Source of the DNA: Chryseobacterium gallinarum
Lineage (GTDB): Bacteria > Bacteroidota > Bacteroidia > Flavobacteriales > Weeksellaceae
Direction of reading: 5' to 3'
DNA length: 64,000 nucleotides
NCBI RefSeq assembly: GCF_001021975.1
Contig: NZ_CP009928.1
Span: forward strand, 4,468,001-4,532,000
The translations under genes and the position numbers were made by a program. A model generated the notes under the pieces. That model saw nothing but the letters and a program-made list of their open reading frames with translations. It was not told the DNA's origin and ran no database searches. Position 1 is the first letter of the stretch; every line of letters begins with the position of its first letter. Positions 10,092 to 18,625 of this stretch are shown here, one piece after another.

Positions 10092-11627
10092 TTGAAAAAT
10101 TATTCGGTAATATTTATTCTCGCCTTGCTTTCATCATGTGCTTCTGTTAAAAAGCATAATGCCCAGCGAGATTCATGTATTCCCCCTGAGCTGCTCAAAG
10201 AGGATGTAGACTATGCTTATTCAAAGCTTCAACAAATGCATCCGCAGCTTTACTGGTACATTTCCAAACCCGAATTGGATCACAAATTTGACAGTCTTAA
10301 GCAAACGATTACAGAGCCCCTTACTCCTCTTCAGTTTTATTTTAAACTTCAGCCCATTATTGCCGGCGTTCGTGAAGGGCATCTTTCTTTAAGGATTCCG
10401 AGAAGAAAATTCAGCAAAAAAGAAATCAAAAAACTGGAACATACAAAAGGTTTATTCAGCCGCTTTGAATATTATATATCCGGCAACCGGATGTATATTA
10501 TTCAGAACCCGGATTCCATTGAAAATATAAAACCCGGAACCGAACTGATAAGCATCAATAATGTTCCTGTAGCAGATTATATTATAAAATACAGAAAACT
10601 GATCAGTAGTGACGGATATAATGATACTTTTCAGCCTTATTTTCTGAAGGATCTGTTTTTTAATTTTTATACCGCAGAAAATGGTCTTTCCAATACTGCA
10701 ATGATAGAGACCCTTTATCATGGTGAAAAACGAACCTATAAATTAAGCAGGGAGCACAAATCGGAAACTGATCTTGAAAAAGATAAGGAAATGAAAAAAC
10801 GGACACTTGAAAAGAAAGTCAATGATTATGTTGCTTCCAGCAATTCCTACAACCGGAGTTTTAAATTTCTGGATAAGGACAGCACTATTGCCTATATAAA
10901 AGTAAAAAGCTTCTCCAGGGAATATTCTGATCAGTTTTATAAAGAGACATTTTCTAAAATTAAGGAGGCCGGGTCTTCTTATCTTATCATTGATGTCCGC
11001 AACAATTACGGAGGCTCACTACACGAGATTAATAATTTGTATTCCTACCTGGCAGATAAACCTTTTACGTTGATCAAGCCTTCCCAGGTAACCTCCAGGG
11101 ATATTCCGCTGCGTACAAATTACTTTAGAAAAAGTAGCCCTCTGGAATATGCATTTAAAAGTATTGCCTATCCAAGCTATTTTTTTGCCCAGGCATTCAG
11201 CACCTATAAAAAAGACGGTAAGGTTTTCTATAAAATGAAAGTAGATAAGCCTACGAAGCCTAATAAAAATGCTTTCCACGGAAAAGTTTATGTTCTGATC
11301 AATGGTGGAAGTTTTTCGGCTTCTTCCATTATAACGGCAAAGCTTAAAGATAATAAAAGAGCTACCCTTGTGGGAGAAGAAACCGGAGGGGCTAATGATG
11401 GAACAGTTGCAGGGTTTTATTCTTATCAGCAGCTGCCCAACAGCCAGATCAAATTTCCTATCGGGCTGCTTCTTGTACAGCCTAATATCAATTTTTCAGA
11501 TACCAAAAAAGGAGTTTCTCCTGATATTTCCATTAAGGAAAGTATGCAGGATATTATTGATCAAAAAGATCCGCAATTGGATTGGATAAAAGCCGAAATC
11601 GATAAAGAGAAGCAAAAACAAAAGTAA
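10092..11627 (+). CDS. S41 family peptidase, lipoprotein
   Basis: A 511-aa C-terminal-processing-type protease. The start is a TTG at 10092; no ATG upstream gives a signal, while this start yields MKNYSVIFILALLSSC with a lipobox and lipidation Cys at 16. The central region is a PDZ-like stretch (GTELISINNVPVADYI). The tail-specific protease core has SYLIIDVRNNYGG near 300 and LINGGSFSASS near 402-412, which holds the expected nucleophilic Ser. GEETGGANDGT near 430 is characteristic of the Bacteroidota S41 group. It is probably anchored to a membrane facing the periplasm. An 18-bp-stem terminator overlaps the stop codon. Confidence 0.9.
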   Translation: MKNYSVIFILALLSSCASVKKHNAQRDSCIPPELLKEDVDYAYSKLQQMHPQLYWYISKPELDHKFDSLKQTITEPLTPLQFYFKLQPIIAGVREGHLSLRIPRRKFSKKEIKKLEHTKGLFSRFEYYISGNRMYIIQNPDSIENIKPGTELISINNVPVADYIIKYRKLISSDGYNDTFQPYFLKDLFFNFYTAENGLSNTAMIETLYHGEKRTYKLSREHKSETDLEKDKEMKKRTLEKKVNDYVASSNSYNRSFKFLDKDSTIAYIKVKSFSREYSDQFYKETFSKIKEAGSSYLIIDVRNNYGGSLHEINNLYSYLADKPFTLIKPSQVTSRDIPLRTNYFRKSSPLEYAFKSIAYPSYFFAQAFSTYKKDGKVFYKMKVDKPTKPNKNAFHGKVYVLINGGSFSASSIITAKLKDNKRATLVGEETGGANDGTVAGFYSYQQLPNSQIKFPIGLLLVQPNINFSDTKKGVSPDISIKESMQDIIDQKDPQLDWIKAEIDKEKQKQK

Positions 11628-11664
11628 AAGGTATCGGCGGGCTTTCAGCCCGCCGATACCTTTT
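11626..11664. terminator. Bidirectional terminator, 18-bp stem
   Basis: The perfect stem AAAAGGTATCGGCGGGCT / AGCCCGCCGATACCTTTT with a TTC loop begins inside the stop codon of the S41 gene. Its tip (GGGCTTTCAGCCC) resembles the dispersed GGGCTTTAGCCC palindromes. It can serve the plus-strand S41 gene and, from 80 bp away, the minus-strand gapN. Confidence 0.85.
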
Positions 11665-11742
11665 ATGCTCTATTATCTGTTTAAGAACCTCTTTCTTCTA
11701 TACATTCCAGCATTTTCAAAGCCAGTCCTTCTGCTATGGAGA

Positions 11743-13371
11743 TTAGAAAATATAATCGGTACTTAAAAAGTTGGAATCATGATCCCTAACAATGGTATTC
11801 AGTAGTTCTTTATTGGATTCCGTCAATTTTGCAGCCACTAAGGACCTGATTGAAAAGGAACGGAGGGCATCAAAAACAGAAAGGGTACCTTCGGCACTGT
11901 CTTTTCTGCCGGTAAAAGGAAATACATCCGGGCCTCTTTGTGCCTGACAATTGATATTCACACGGCTTACAAGATTTACGAAAGGATCAATCAGTTTTGC
12001 TACTTCCTGCGGATCTTCACTGAAAATACTTACCTGCATCCCATGTGAAGCATTCACCTGATAATCGATAGGTTCCTCAATATTCTCAAACGGGACCACC
12101 GGAATGACCGGGCCAAACTGCTCTTCATGATATAGTTTCATATCACTGTTAACGGGATAAACCACCGCAGGGAACACAAAAGATTCTTCCGTATATCCTC
12201 CTTCTTTATTTAAAACGGCAGCTCCTTTAGCCAATGCATCGTCAATACATTCTTTTAAATAAGGAGGTTTGTTCACTTCAGGAAGAGGAGTTATTTTCAC
12301 ATCTTTTTCCCATGGTAATCCCGGCTTCAGTGCAGAAACCGCTTCACTCAATCTGGTTGTAAATTCTGCTGCAATTTCTTTTTGAACAAAAATTAATTTT
12401 AATGCTGTGCAACGCTGCCCATTAAAAGAAAGGGCACCAAGGATACACTCACTTACAGCCACATCAAGATTGGCATGTCTGGTTACAATCGCGGCATTTT
12501 TAGCGTCCAGACTCAGGATGGCTCTTAAACGGTTCACTTTCGGATGCAGCTTTTTCAGGCCATTGGCTACTTTACTGGATCCGATAAAAGCCAGCACATT
12601 GACTTTTCCACTTTCCATAATAGGAGTAATAATTTCCGAACCTTTCCCATACAGGGTATTTACGGTTCCCTTAGGAAAAGCCTCCCTGAATGCATCTAAT
12701 AAAGGATAATGTGCCAATACCCCGTGCTTAGGTAATTTAAATAAAATGGTATTTCCCATAATCAATGCAGGAATCAAAGTGGTAAAGATTTCATTCAACG
12801 GGTAATTGAATGGTCCCATACTCAACACAACCCCCAACGGAGCCCTTCGGATCTGCGCTATCGTTTCTTCCGCCTGCTGGAAACGGGAAGATTCCCTGTC
12901 TAAATCTTTAAGTGCATCAATAGTCTGATTGATATAATCTACGGTACGGTCAAATTCCTTGGTGGAATCTGCCAGTGTTTTTCCTATTTCCCACATCAGC
13001 AATCTGATAATCAGATCCCGCTGCTGAATCATCAGGTATACAAATTTCTGCATGCATTTGATTCTACCTTCTACCGACATGGTGGGCCATTCACCAAGAC
13101 CATTGTCATAAGCTTTTACACAGGCTTCAAGAACCTCCATGGCTTCTTCGGGGCCGATATCCGGGATACTGCCCAAGAGTTTTCTTTCCAGTCCGTTTTC
13201 AGTAGGGATACAAACCGGGGAATAGATATTCTGTGTTGCTCCTTTCCATTCTACCAGCTCACCATTCAGGAGATAGACTTTCTGATGAATTTCGGGTACT
13301 TTATATTCTTCCGGGATTTTGCCTTCGCTTTTAAAAATATCTTGAAATGATGCATTGTTTGCTGAACTCAT
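11743..13371 (-). CDS. gapN: NADP-dependent glyceraldehyde-3-phosphate dehydrogenase (non-phosphorylating type)
   Basis: A 542-aa aldehyde dehydrogenase superfamily protein, longer than the usual ~480-500 aa. The cofactor region has LSMGPFNYPLNEIFTTLIPA near 183-202 and NTILFKLPKH. The catalytic Cys is C321 in FNGQRCTALK. The sequence fits the bacterial group annotated as NADP-dependent GAPDH, which oxidises glyceraldehyde-3-phosphate straight to 3-phosphoglycerate and makes NADPH. Where most ALDHs have the general base in LELGGK, this one reads LSLDAKN (286-292), so the usual Glu is absent. It is monocistronic and ends NFLSTDYIF as its relatives do. Confidence 0.82.
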   Translation of the reverse strand: MSSANNASFQDIFKSEGKIPEEYKVPEIHQKVYLLNGELVEWKGATQNIYSPVCIPTENGLERKLLGSIPDIGPEEAMEVLEACVKAYDNGLGEWPTMSVEGRIKCMQKFVYLMIQQRDLIIRLLMWEIGKTLADSTKEFDRTVDYINQTIDALKDLDRESSRFQQAEETIAQIRRAPLGVVLSMGPFNYPLNEIFTTLIPALIMGNTILFKLPKHGVLAHYPLLDAFREAFPKGTVNTLYGKGSEIITPIMESGKVNVLAFIGSSKVANGLKKLHPKVNRLRAILSLDAKNAAIVTRHANLDVAVSECILGALSFNGQRCTALKLIFVQKEIAAEFTTRLSEAVSALKPGLPWEKDVKITPLPEVNKPPYLKECIDDALAKGAAVLNKEGGYTEESFVFPAVVYPVNSDMKLYHEEQFGPVIPVVPFENIEEPIDYQVNASHGMQVSIFSEDPQEVAKLIDPFVNLVSRVNINCQAQRGPDVFPFTGRKDSAEGTLSVFDALRSFSIRSLVAAKLTESNKELLNTIVRDHDSNFLSTDYIF

Positions 13372-13516
13372 ATTTTTAATATTTAATAATTTGAATCTGA
13401 ACTTTTGAAGAATAAAGGTAGAGGTAAAAATTCATTTTCAGAATAATGATTCAATAGATTCGCTCTATTTAAAAGCTATTTGAACGAAAATTAGCCCAGC
13501 CAACTGAAAAAAAGGA

Positions 13517-13524
13517 TAATTTTG
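13517..13524 (+). promoter_or_regulatory. Candidate -7 box for exported thiol peroxidase
   Basis: TAATTTTG matches TAnnTTTG, 16 bp before the ATG at 13541. A TTG at 13490-13492 is 24 bp away, longer than the usual 19-20, so the -33 is doubtful. Confidence 0.4.
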
Positions 13525-13540
13525 TAAAAATAAATTTTCA

Positions 13541-14113
13541 ATGTTTTCAAAAATAGTTTTCAGTACATTATTTTTTTTCTCGGCATATGGTTTTGCTCAA
13601 AATACCCAAACTGCCAATACTGTTTTGATGAAAGGACAATCTGTACACACCTACTCCAGATTACCCGAAGTAAATAAACCCGCTCCCAGGTTTATTCTTA
13701 CGGATGTAAATATGAACGATCAGAGCCTGGACGCTTACAAAGGAAGGTATATCATCCTTAATATCTTTCCGAGTGTAGACACAGGAGTTTGCTCCGCTTC
13801 AGTTCACCATTTCAATGAAGAAGCAGCCAATCTTCCTAACACGGTAGTTCTCTGCATTTCTAAAGATCTGCCTTTTGCTCAGAAAAGATTCTGTGGGGCC
13901 GAGGGGATAGACAGAGTGGTCATGCTATCGGATTTCCGTTCCGATTTCGGATGGAACTACGGGGTGGAAATGATTGATTCATCCATGAAAGGACTTCTCA
14001 GCAGAGCTGTTGTAGTAATTGATCCTTCGGGGAAAATTATTTATGAAGAACAGGTTCCCGACATTTCCCAGGAACCTAACTATGAAGCAGCGATCCGGGC
14101 TGTGAAACAATAA
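13541..14113 (+). CDS. Exported thiol peroxidase (Tpx paralogue with signal peptide)
   Basis: 190 aa. The first ~20 residues (MFSKIVFSTLFFFSAYGFAQ) are a Sec signal peptide. The rest aligns through its length with the cytosolic Tpx of this window: LKGNEVHTIGTLP there, MKGQSVHTYSRLP here. The peroxidatic Cys is C84 in FPSVDTGVC, with Gly replacing the Pro of the usual DTPxC, and the resolving Cys is C118 in KRFCGAEG. An extra Cys, C105, is present. It should detoxify peroxides in the periplasm; the reductant there is unknown because thioredoxin is cytosolic. A tight bidirectional terminator follows. Confidence 0.9.
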   Translation: MFSKIVFSTLFFFSAYGFAQNTQTANTVLMKGQSVHTYSRLPEVNKPAPRFILTDVNMNDQSLDAYKGRYIILNIFPSVDTGVCSASVHHFNEEAANLPNTVVLCISKDLPFAQKRFCGAEGIDRVVMLSDFRSDFGWNYGVEMIDSSMKGLLSRAVVVIDPSGKIIYEEQVPDISQEPNYEAAIRAVKQ

Positions 14114-14117
14114 ATAA

Positions 14118-14151
14118 AAAACCTCCGGTCATCTTGCGTTCCGGAGGTTTT
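14118..14151. terminator. Bidirectional terminator
   Basis: AAAACCTCCGG pairs with CCGGAGGTTTT over 11 bp around a 12-nt loop, with T-rich flanks on both strands. It lies between two convergent genes. Confidence 0.85.
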
Positions 14152-14158
14152 ATTATTC

Positions 14159-14713
14159 TTATCTTCTTTTTCCTTTCTTCTTGGTGGTAAACACAATTGC
14201 ACCGTTTTTAGCATCTTCGCCATACTTTTCTATGGCTTCCTTAGCAATAAAAGTATTAACAGTTTCAATACTCTCCGGTTTTATCGCACGTAATTCTTCT
14301 ATAGAAATCTTTTTATCATTTAATAATACCAATGGCCTTTTTTCCGGTGTTAAAACGGGAGTGCCGATTTTTAAAGACGGATTCCTATTGAAAGGATCAG
14401 TGGATATTACATTCTGTACTTTTTCGATCTCCGGTTTTGTTTCCTGTGAATGCAAAGCTGTAAAACCAATGAAAAGCAATATCCCGAAAACCAGTTTACT
14501 CGTTAATGAAAAAGTAAGGCTTCCCCCAAGCTTATTTTTCCGAAACCTTCCGCCAATATCTTTATCAGGATCAAAAATGTTGATGGGTTCTTCATCTGAA
14601 AAAGATGTGAAATCATGAACGGCTTTGGAACAAACGGAGCCGAATTTTCCTTTTTCACCGGCAGTTATGTTATCCCAGGTTTTATGACAGGATTTGAGGA
14701 TGGTAATTTTCAT
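14159..14713 (-). CDS. Membrane protein with N-terminal Cys motif and TonB-plug-like C-terminus
   Basis: 184 aa from the ATG 14711-14713 (MKITILKSCHKTWDN); another ATG three codons earlier is possible. Layout: an N-terminal cytosolic module (C9, H10, W13, then GKFGSVCSKAVHDFTSFSDEE), one membrane helix (~66-88, LTFSLTSKLVFGILLFIGF) and a periplasmic tail. The tail has PLVLLNDKKISIEELRAIKP and a closing NGAIVFTTKK, which resembles the end of a TonB-receptor plug domain. Related Bacteroidota proteins carry an FCxxC in the N-terminal module; here the first Cys is Gly (G25). Function unknown. Confidence 0.65.
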   Translation of the reverse strand: MKITILKSCHKTWDNITAGEKGKFGSVCSKAVHDFTSFSDEEPINIFDPDKDIGGRFRKNKLGGSLTFSLTSKLVFGILLFIGFTALHSQETKPEIEKVQNVISTDPFNRNPSLKIGTPVLTPEKRPLVLLNDKKISIEELRAIKPESIETVNTFIAKEAIEKYGEDAKNGAIVFTTKKKGKRR

Positions 14714-14771
14714 AGCGGGCATTTTATCTATAAAGATGCTTTATTGGTGAAAAAGGTTGGAAACAATATTC

Positions 14772-14783
14772 TTCTCGCGAGAA
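14772..14783. promoter_or_regulatory. Perfect 12-nt palindrome TTCTCGCGAGAA
   Basis: A perfect palindrome 59 bp upstream of the 14159-14713 gene and 14 bp past the end of the MBL gene. No T-tail follows it, so it looks more like an operator than a terminator. The GC-rich core (CGCG) is unusual in this AT-rich spacer. Confidence 0.35.
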
Positions 14784-14796
14784 CTTCAAACAAAAG

Positions 14797-15558
14797 TTAA
14801 GCCTCTGTCAACACTTCCCCATCCTTCAAAACCATATATTCCTGCCCTATTTCCTCAGAAACTTTTTTCAGATCATTCTCATCAAACAATTGCGGGATAT
14901 AGCATTTCTCATGTGCAAACAACCCATAATGTATAGGAACCAGCTTTTCAGCATGTAAAAGATGAGCTGCGGCAAAAGCTTCTTTCAAATTAAGAGAAGC
15001 CGGAACCGGGCTGTATTCCAGTCCAATGATTTCAAAATTGACAACCACTCCATTCACAGGTAAAAAGGCATAATCGATATCCTTGTTTTCTTTTCCAAGT
15101 TTCCAGAACTGATTGTGCCAGATGGTATCTCCGCCATGGAAGATCTTTGTTTCTCCGTCATCTACAATCCAGGAAGACTGTATTTCTCCTACTCCATCCA
15201 TGGCAAATACAGGTTTGAAGGTCATATTGTTTTCTGTAAAGGTTTCATTAAGATCAAGAACAATGATCTCCACCTCATCCAAAATTTTTCTTACCACAGC
15301 TTCAAGCCCTTTGTATACGATCAGCTTTCCGTCTTTTTTTAAACATTTCCTGATGACTCCTTTATCAAAATGATCGAGATGCATATGTGTAAACAGAATG
15401 TAATCTGCCTGTACATGATCTGAGAACTGCATCACCTGCTCTACAGCATCTCCCAGAACGGGTTTGTAATAGGAAAAATCCTCTGCTGCGTCTATTAAGA
15501 TGGTTTTGCCATTGGAGATCAGCTTTACTCCTGCCCAGTTTAATTTTTGTATTTCCAT
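14797..15558 (-). CDS. MBL-fold metallo-hydrolase (UlaG-like)
   Basis: 253 aa. A compact metallo-beta-lactamase fold: MEIQKLNWAGVKLISNGKTI at the start, zinc motif THMHLDHFD near residue 57, then KIFHGGDTIWHNQF near 140 and a closing LVPIHYGLFAHE near 212. This is the UlaG/UPF0173-like 'beta-lactamase superfamily' group of cytosolic hydrolases. No signal peptide. The substrate cannot be stated; UlaG itself opens ascorbate-6-phosphate lactone, but there is no ascorbate operon here. No operon partner. Confidence 0.85.
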   Translation of the reverse strand: MEIQKLNWAGVKLISNGKTILIDAAEDFSYYKPVLGDAVEQVMQFSDHVQADYILFTHMHLDHFDKGVIRKCLKKDGKLIVYKGLEAVVRKILDEVEIIVLDLNETFTENNMTFKPVFAMDGVGEIQSSWIVDDGETKIFHGGDTIWHNQFWKLGKENKDIDYAFLPVNGVVVNFEIIGLEYSPVPASLNLKEAFAAAHLLHAEKLVPIHYGLFAHEKCYIPQLFDENDLKKVSEEIGQEYMVLKDGEVLTEA

Positions 15559-15798
15559 AATTTCTTTTTTTACAAAGAAAAAGAGTTACGGAAGGCGAGA
15601 CAATAAACAAAAGATAATTAATTAAGGTTGAAAGATGGAAGCACGAAGATGGAAATAACGGTTGTTCTAATTTGTGATTGCTTTTTTGAATTGATGAGTA
15701 ATGCAGATCATTGTAAGCGCCAAGTTTTTATTTATTAACCGCAGCTTATAAGGAAGAAGATGGCGAAAAAACCGTCGGTTTATGGATAACTCTTGCCT

Positions 15799-16347
15799 TT
15801 AAGTAATCCTCTTTCTGATCCTGCTTAAAGAAATAGGAGTGATGCCAATATAGGAAGCCAGATATTTTAAAGGAATATTCTGAATATAATGAGGTTTGTT
15901 TTTGAGTAAGTATTCATAGAGGTCCTGAGGCGTATTTTTAAGCAGAAGCATTTCGCGTTTCATGGCGGCGTTCAATTTCCGGCTCAGATAATAGTTTTGT
16001 ACAAACCGGCAGTGGGGATTGTCAGCAAACATTTTTTTTACCTCATCCAAAGTTATTTCCCATGCCAGCCCATTCTCCAGGGATTCATAGATTGCATCGG
16101 GCTCTTCTCTCCCGACACTAAAGATATCTCCGGGAAAATAAAAATCTGCTGATATTTCTACCTCAATATCCGATACCGTATTGATATAATATTTCCGGAC
16201 AACCCCATCTTCAACAAGATAAGCCTTATTGTCCGGAAATATATTTTTCTTTGAAAATGATACTTCAGTAAATTTTTCCCAGACAGGGTCAGTCTCCTCA
16301 ACATTGAGGTGGGAAAATAGCTTTTTATTAATGGTTACTGAAGCCAA
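15799..16347 (-). CDS. Crp/Fnr-type transcriptional regulator
   Basis: 182 aa with a cyclic-nucleotide-binding-like beta barrel. The seventh-to-eighth strand region AYLVEDGVVRKYYINTVSD and ISADFYFPGDIFSVGREEPD match the Crp/Fnr pattern. The C-terminal winged HTH reads IPLKYLASYIGITPISLSRI. The phosphate-binding cassette is degenerate, so cAMP binding is doubtful, as in many Bacteroidota members. It starts 11 bp after the hutU stop on the same strand, so the two are very likely co-transcribed. Confidence 0.85.
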   Translation of the reverse strand: MASVTINKKLFSHLNVEETDPVWEKFTEVSFSKKNIFPDNKAYLVEDGVVRKYYINTVSDIEVEISADFYFPGDIFSVGREEPDAIYESLENGLAWEITLDEVKKMFADNPHCRFVQNYYLSRKLNAAMKREMLLLKNTPQDLYEYLLKNKPHYIQNIPLKYLASYIGITPISLSRIRKRIT

Positions 16348-16358
16348 AATCTTATTAT

Positions 16359-18344
16359 TTACAATAAATTTTCATCTACAAGGTTAGGCAGGGTCACCTT
16401 TAAATTAGGTTCAGCCTCCATTGCTCTTTTAATAGCAAAGATAGCGCCTTCGTTTCTTGCCCAGCTTCTTCTTGAAATTCCATTATTTACATCCCAGAAC
16501 AGCATAGACTTTAATCTTCTGTCTGCGTCATCACTTCCATCCAGCAGCATTCCGAAACCTCCGTTGATTACTTCTCCCCAGCCTACGCCACCTCCATTGT
16601 GGATAGAAACCCAGGTGGCTCCACGGAAACTGTCGCCAATCACGTTATGAATAGCCATATCTGCTGTAAACCTTGAGCCGTCATAGATATTGGAAGTTTC
16701 TCTGTAAGGAGAATCCGTTCCCGAAACGTCATGATGATCTCTTCCCAATACAACAGGTCCGATCTCCCCGTTTCTAATAGCTTTATTGAAAGCTTCTGCA
16801 ATTTTCATTCTTCCCTCAGCATCTGCATACAGGATTCTAGCCTGTGAGCCTACTACCAGTTTATTTTCCTGTGCTCCTTTAATCCACTGGATATTGTCTT
16901 TCATCTGCTGTTGAATTTCTTCAGGGGAATTTTTAATCATTTCCTCCAAAACAGCACACGCAATATCATCGGTCTTTTGTAAGTCTTCAGGTTTTCCGCT
17001 TGTACATACCCAACGGAACGGCCCGAAACCATAATCAAAACACATTGGCCCCATAATATCCTGTACATAGCTTGGATATCTGAATTCCCTGCCCAGTGCC
17101 GGGTTTTCTGCCATCACATCTGCCCCGGCCCTGGATGCTTCCAATAGAAAGGCATTTCCGTAGTCGAAGAAGTAAGTTCCTTTCTGTGTATGTTTATTAA
17201 TGGCTGCCGCATGTCTCCTTAAAGTTTCCTGAACCTTTTCTTTGAATAATTCAGGGTCTTCAGCCATCATCTTATTGGATTCTTCAAAACTCTGTCCTAC
17301 AGGATAATATCCACCTGCCCATGGATTATGAAGAGACGTCTGATCTGATCCGATATCAATTCTTAAATCTTCCTGATCAAATTTTTCCCAAACTTCTACA
17401 ATATTCCCAAGGTAAGCCAAAGAAACAGTTTCTTTATTTTCCTGTGCTTCTCTCACTCTCTTTACCAATTCATCCAGGTTTTCATGAATTTCATTGACCC
17501 ACTTCTGATCATGGCGAATTTTTGTGATTTTTGGATTTACTTCTGCACACACGGTAACACAACCGGCAATATTTCCGGCTTTTGGCTGAGCTCCACTCAT
17601 TCCCCCTAATCCGGAAGTTACAAAAAGGCCTCCTTTGGGTTCTTTATTGATCTTTCTGAAAGCATTCAATACGGTAATGGTTGTTCCGTGAACGATACCC
17701 TGGGGCCCGATATACATATAACTTCCCGCAGTCATTTGCCCATACTGCGTCACTCCCAGAGCATTGAATTTTTCCCAGTCATCCGGTTTTGAATAATTGG
17801 GAATCATCATTCCGTTGGTTACCACCACTCTTGGTGCATCCTTATGAGAAGGGAACAATCCCATCGGGTGTCCTGAATACATCACTAATGTCTGCTCGTC
17901 CGTCATTTCAGACAGATATTTCATGGTCAAAAGGTACTGTGCCCAGTTGGAAAATACGGCACCGTTTCCACCATAAGTGATCAGCTCATGTGGATGCTGA
18001 GCTACTGCATAATCCAGGTTATTCTGAATCATCAGCATAATCGCTTTTGCCTGTTCGGATTTTCCCGGATAATCTGTGATAGGCCTTGCCTTCATTTCAT
18101 AATCCGGACGGAAGCGGTACATATAAATTCTTCCATAATCTTCCAGTTCCTGCTTGAATTCAGGAATCAAGGCGGCATGAAACTGAGGATCAAAATAACG
18201 TAAGGCATTCTTTAATGCCAGCTTTTTTTCTTCTTCTCCTAAAATTTCTTTACGCTTCGGCGCATGGTTGATATTCGCTTCGTATGGTTTTGGTTGTGGC
18301 AGCTGATCAGGAATCCCCTGCTGTATCTGTTCTTGAAATGTCAT
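16359..18344 (-). CDS. hutU: Urocanate hydratase
   Basis: 661 aa. Converts urocanate to 4-imidazolone-5-propionate, the second step of histidine catabolism, using tightly bound NAD+. Family signatures: HELITYGGNGAVFSNWAQYL near 120, YMYIGPQGIVHGTTITVLNA near 212, TSGLGGMSGAQPKAGNIAGC near 244 and VSIHNGGGVGWGEVINGGFG near 575. The length is that of the long form (about 660-680), not the ~550-aa E. coli-like form. No other hut gene (hutH, hutI, hutG) is in the window. The Crp/Fnr gene follows after 11 bp. The 281-bp gap upstream shows no other gene. Confidence 0.97.
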   Translation of the reverse strand: MTFQEQIQQGIPDQLPQPKPYEANINHAPKRKEILGEEEKKLALKNALRYFDPQFHAALIPEFKQELEDYGRIYMYRFRPDYEMKARPITDYPGKSEQAKAIMLMIQNNLDYAVAQHPHELITYGGNGAVFSNWAQYLLTMKYLSEMTDEQTLVMYSGHPMGLFPSHKDAPRVVVTNGMMIPNYSKPDDWEKFNALGVTQYGQMTAGSYMYIGPQGIVHGTTITVLNAFRKINKEPKGGLFVTSGLGGMSGAQPKAGNIAGCVTVCAEVNPKITKIRHDQKWVNEIHENLDELVKRVREAQENKETVSLAYLGNIVEVWEKFDQEDLRIDIGSDQTSLHNPWAGGYYPVGQSFEESNKMMAEDPELFKEKVQETLRRHAAAINKHTQKGTYFFDYGNAFLLEASRAGADVMAENPALGREFRYPSYVQDIMGPMCFDYGFGPFRWVCTSGKPEDLQKTDDIACAVLEEMIKNSPEEIQQQMKDNIQWIKGAQENKLVVGSQARILYADAEGRMKIAEAFNKAIRNGEIGPVVLGRDHHDVSGTDSPYRETSNIYDGSRFTADMAIHNVIGDSFRGATWVSIHNGGGVGWGEVINGGFGMLLDGSDDADRRLKSMLFWDVNNGISRRSWARNEGAIFAIKRAMEAEPNLKVTLPNLVDENLL

Positions 18345-18625
18345 ATTGCTATTTAACGGTCTATGTTTTAAACAATGTTTGAAGTTTTAAAGATATTCAA
18401 ATTAGAAAATATAGACAAGGGGAGAAAAACGAAAAAGGCAATTGCTTATTTACAGTTCATTATTCCGCATTTTTACAAACCAGAATCCTGTTTTGAATAC
18501 TATGTTTGAAAAGCACCTTAATTCCTCTCCTTCCGGGGAACGGGAATTTTCTTCTTGCCGGATAAGATTACCTTTCAAAAATAAACCTTACTGAATTCAG
18601 CGAGGTCGGTTTTGTTTGTAAAAGT

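Noticed and set aside
11665..11742. Open minus-strand frame after gapN reading ISIAEGLALKMLECIEERGS
   Set aside because: It looked like a lost C-terminus after a frameshift, but gapN ends NFLSTDYIF as its relatives do and no start codon opens this frame.
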